A stretch of DNA of 14,087 nt from Candidatus Krumholzibacteriia bacterium (GTDB taxonomy: Bacteria; Krumholzibacteriota; Krumholzibacteriia; G020349025), in the NCBI GenBank assembly GCA_035649275.1, contig DASRJW010000019.1:1-14087 (forward strand), given 5' to 3'. How positions within the stretch are numbered: the first letter of the stretch is position 1; every line of letters begins with the position of its first letter. Both the position numbers and the translations under genes were made by a program. The notes below the pieces were generated by a model that saw nothing but the letters and a program-made list of their open reading frames with translations, searched no databases and was not told where the DNA came from. Of the stretch, positions 12,285-14,087 are shown in pieces.

Positions 12285-13898
12285 TCAGTGCACGATGCCT
12301 ACGACCCGGGGCTCCCCTTGGCCGTCGAAACGCAGGTGGAACTGGGCCGGCGAGGGGGCGGCGGCATCGCCCCAGTGGGCTCGGAGGTCGACTCGCAGGT
12401 ATCCATGGGCCCTCTCCCTGAGGGAGACAGGAATCGGGAGCTCCAAGACATCGCCGGTGCCGGCTGGAAGATTCTCGCTGTGCATCTGCAGCTCGCTGCC
12501 CTCGCCGTCCCAGAACCGGACCTCGTATGCCGTAGGGGTGAGCGCCGCGAACCGCCTGCCCATGTCTACCAACTGCAGCATCTCCCCCTCCACTCCCACC
12601 GCATCGACAGGCGTCACTTGGCGCATGAAATAGCCGAGCACCTTCCGCCGCCGCTCCCACAACGTCTGCAGCACGTAGTCCCCGGCGCCGGGCTCAGGAT
12701 AGCCGGCGGCCTGCACTAGGGCTTGTAGCTGCTCGTGGGTCAAGCGAGCCACGATCTTCGCCGCCCAGTAGTCGTCGGCAGGCTGGCTGCGCCGCATGGG
12801 CTCGAACGGATAGACCTCTTTCCAAGTCGCGGGATCGAAGGTGGTCGACTCGAACATGCCGACGGACTTCCAGGGCGTCGGGACGATGTGTTCCCAGGGA
12901 TGGACGTCGAGGCCGAGGGTCACGAAGTTGTGGGCCGCAGCGCGGTAACTGAAATAGTGCTCGAAGCCGTCCCATGGATAACCGTGCTCCGCGCCGTGAC
13001 CGCCGAAGGCTTCGCCGAAATCGAGCAGGTAGTGCTCCACGTGGCCCTGCCCGGCTTCACCCTGGTAGAAGTCCCCTGCATTGTCGACGCGCATGTCGCT
13101 GTGATTGAGGAAGGCGCCGAACACCCGCAGGGCCCGCAACACGCGCCGCTCCTCGTGGGGGATGCCGTCGTTGGGGTCATCCTCGCGCACGCCGCGGTCC
13201 ATGGTGGGACCCAAGTACACGCCGTCGATCAGGAGACTCGCCGTCGCCCGATACCGCCCATCCACCGGCGGCGCGACCAGGCTCAGCACCTTGTCCACAT
13301 CCGCCTCGGTGTACTGGCTTCCCGGGGCGACCTCGAGCTCCTCGCGTCGCAGGTAGAAAGTGAAGTCCTCCGGCACGTTGTAGCCGAAGGACCAGAAGAG
13401 GCGATTCACCACGAAGGCAGTGGTCGTCTCGATCCCGGGGAATTCGGGGGGATCGAATTTGACGATGTATTTCTTCCCCCGCGCGTCGGCGATGACGAAG
13501 CCGGGATTTCCCTGTGGCTTGGCCTTGAGGACCCGAATCGGCAGCTGCGGCGATCCGACAGCGGCGGGACCGCGCAGCATCTCTTCCGGGGAGAGCTCTC
13601 GCGCGCCGAGCCGAGGGGTGAACCAGCTGGAGCTCGGCATCTCGTCCAGCGCATTGACGTCGCGGGAGCTGCGCACCGGGGCCGGGGCGAGGCTGCGGAC
13701 TGCCGGGCGCCGAACCACGACGTCGACGAAGTAGAACATCTTGTGGAAATCCGCCGCTTGCGGCACCGCGATGGGTCGTCGATCGTCGGCCTCCTGCACC
13801 GGTTCCTTGTCCGCGAACCGGTACGACGAAGGCTTGCCCGAAGCGGTGCAGAGGACCGCTGACGCGAGGAGCAGCAGGCGTCCTGTCCCTCTCTTCAT
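12285..13898 (-). CDS. Exported protein of unknown function with protein-kinase-like motifs
   Basis: A 537-residue protein with a short basic and hydrophobic N-terminus (1-20, RLLLLASAVLCTASG), so it is exported; the Cys17 context is not a standard lipobox. Residues 82-98 hold NALDEMPSSSWFTPRLG, which I recall from uncharacterised exported proteins. The middle looks like a kinase of the HipA/CotH/FAM20 type: GKKYIVKFDPP (141-151, Lys147 as ATP-binding Lys), IETTTAFVVNRLFWSFGYNVP (156-176, Glu157 as the helix-C Glu), NHSDMRVDN (265-273, matching the catalytic HxDxxxxN loop) and YLLDFGEAFGG (290-300, matching DFG). The C-terminal 70 residues (about 465-537) look like a small beta-domain. AAGGAC lies before the ATG. 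It starts 15 bp after the barrel protein gene, so the two are likely co-transcribed. The substrate, and whether it is a kinase at all, is unproven. Confidence 0.62.
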   Translation of the reverse strand: MKRGTGRLLLLASAVLCTASGKPSSYRFADKEPVQEADDRRPIAVPQAADFHKMFYFVDVVVRRPAVRSLAPAPVRSSRDVNALDEMPSSSWFTPRLGARELSPEEMLRGPAAVGSPQLPIRVLKAKPQGNPGFVIADARGKKYIVKFDPPEFPGIETTTAFVVNRLFWSFGYNVPEDFTFYLRREELEVAPGSQYTEADVDKVLSLVAPPVDGRYRATASLLIDGVYLGPTMDRGVREDDPNDGIPHEERRVLRALRVFGAFLNHSDMRVDNAGDFYQGEAGQGHVEHYLLDFGEAFGGHGAEHGYPWDGFEHYFSYRAAAHNFVTLGLDVHPWEHIVPTPWKSVGMFESTTFDPATWKEVYPFEPMRRSQPADDYWAAKIVARLTHEQLQALVQAAGYPEPGAGDYVLQTLWERRRKVLGYFMRQVTPVDAVGVEGEMLQLVDMGRRFAALTPTAYEVRFWDGEGSELQMHSENLPAGTGDVLELPIPVSLRERAHGYLRVDLRAHWGDAAAPSPAQFHLRFDGQGEPRVVGIVH

Positions 13899-13913
13899 CC
13901 GGCGGTCCTTCCG

Positions 13914-14087
13914 CTACAACCAGTGGGTGCGGTCGGAGACGTGGAAACCGAGTCCGAGGTCGATCATGAAACGCACGCCCTCGGAGCCCGAGGACACCGC
14001 GATGCGTCCCACCTCGCTCCGCGCTCCCTGGATGGCGAAGCCGACACCGTAGGCGTACGGCGCGTCATGGAACGTCAAGTGGCTGAC
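13914..14087 (-). CDS. Partial outer-membrane beta-barrel protein, C-terminal end (Omp85/BamA-like)
   Basis: Only the last 57 residues are in the window. They alternate polar and hydrophobic residues as beta-strands: APYAYGVGFAIQGARSEV, then GRIAVSSGSEGVRFMIDLGLGF and a short polar tail HVSDRTHWL. The pattern of a short strand, R-x-E-x-x-R-x-x-x-x-x-G-x-E-G, then a final F-x-x-x-x-G-x-x-F strand is like the end of Omp85/surface-antigen (D15) barrels, which insert proteins or lipids into the outer membrane or secrete a passenger. The usual terminal Phe is followed by nine extra residues. The stop is 15 bp before the start of the kinase-like gene. The family call needs the missing upstream part. 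Confidence 0.5.
   Translation of the reverse strand, partial: VSHLTFHDAPYAYGVGFAIQGARSEVGRIAVSSGSEGVRFMIDLGLGFHVSDRTHWL

Noticed and set aside
1-14087. CRISPR array, tRNA or rRNA gene, phage or conjugation genes
   Set aside because: No regularly spaced repeats, cloverleaf-like segments, rRNA-like blocks or phage/conjugation protein families were seen on either strand.

Overview
This is a GC-rich window with short intergenic gaps, no RNA gene and no insertion sequence that I can see. Gene order and protein style (secreted lipoprotein-like proteins, an outer-membrane barrel, a DoxX protein, an RtcB ligase with archease) suggest a Gram-negative bacterium of a deep or poorly cultured phylum (Acidobacteriota, Myxococcota, Eisenbacteria or similar). 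The sequence alone does not fix the phylum.

Layout. Positions 1-164 (minus) hold the start of a truncated flavoprotein-like gene, preceded on the same strand by a hotdog-fold acyl-CoA thioesterase (210-683). Divergent from these, a plus-strand run carries an arginine deiminase (857-2131), a DoxX membrane protein (2195-2632) and a first archease (2665-3102). This run converges on rtcB (3125-6070, minus), the RNA 3'-phosphate/5'-hydroxyl ligase. Its gene is interrupted in frame by a 506-residue intein with a LAGLIDADG homing-endonuclease domain (4268-5785). A second, sequence-divergent archease (6178-6597) lies just upstream of rtcB on the same strand. Next come an exported staphylococcal-nuclease-like protein (6680-7375) and three tightly packed DsrE-fold proteins (7512-8665), closed by a perfect 12-bp hairpin. 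Then come an exported amidohydrolase (8910-10175), a divergent EamA/DMT exporter (10408-11364), an exported protein that looks like a PAP2 phosphatase stripped of its catalytic residues (11411-12043), a 537-residue exported protein with protein-kinase-like motifs (12285-13898), and the C-terminal end of what looks like an Omp85/BamA-type barrel (13914 to the window edge).

How it fits together. The centre is an RNA-repair module: RtcB joins RNA ends and archease speeds its GTP-dependent guanylylation. Here the ligase is made as a precursor whose active-site metal-binding Cys is the first residue after the intein, so the enzyme should be inactive until the intein splices out. Two archeases of different type flank it. 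The right-hand end is a cell-envelope pair: a barrel protein and an exported kinase-like protein 15 bp apart. The most promising leads are the intein-interrupted rtcB with two archeases, the kinase-like exported protein, the degenerate PAP2-like protein and the three-gene DsrE cluster.
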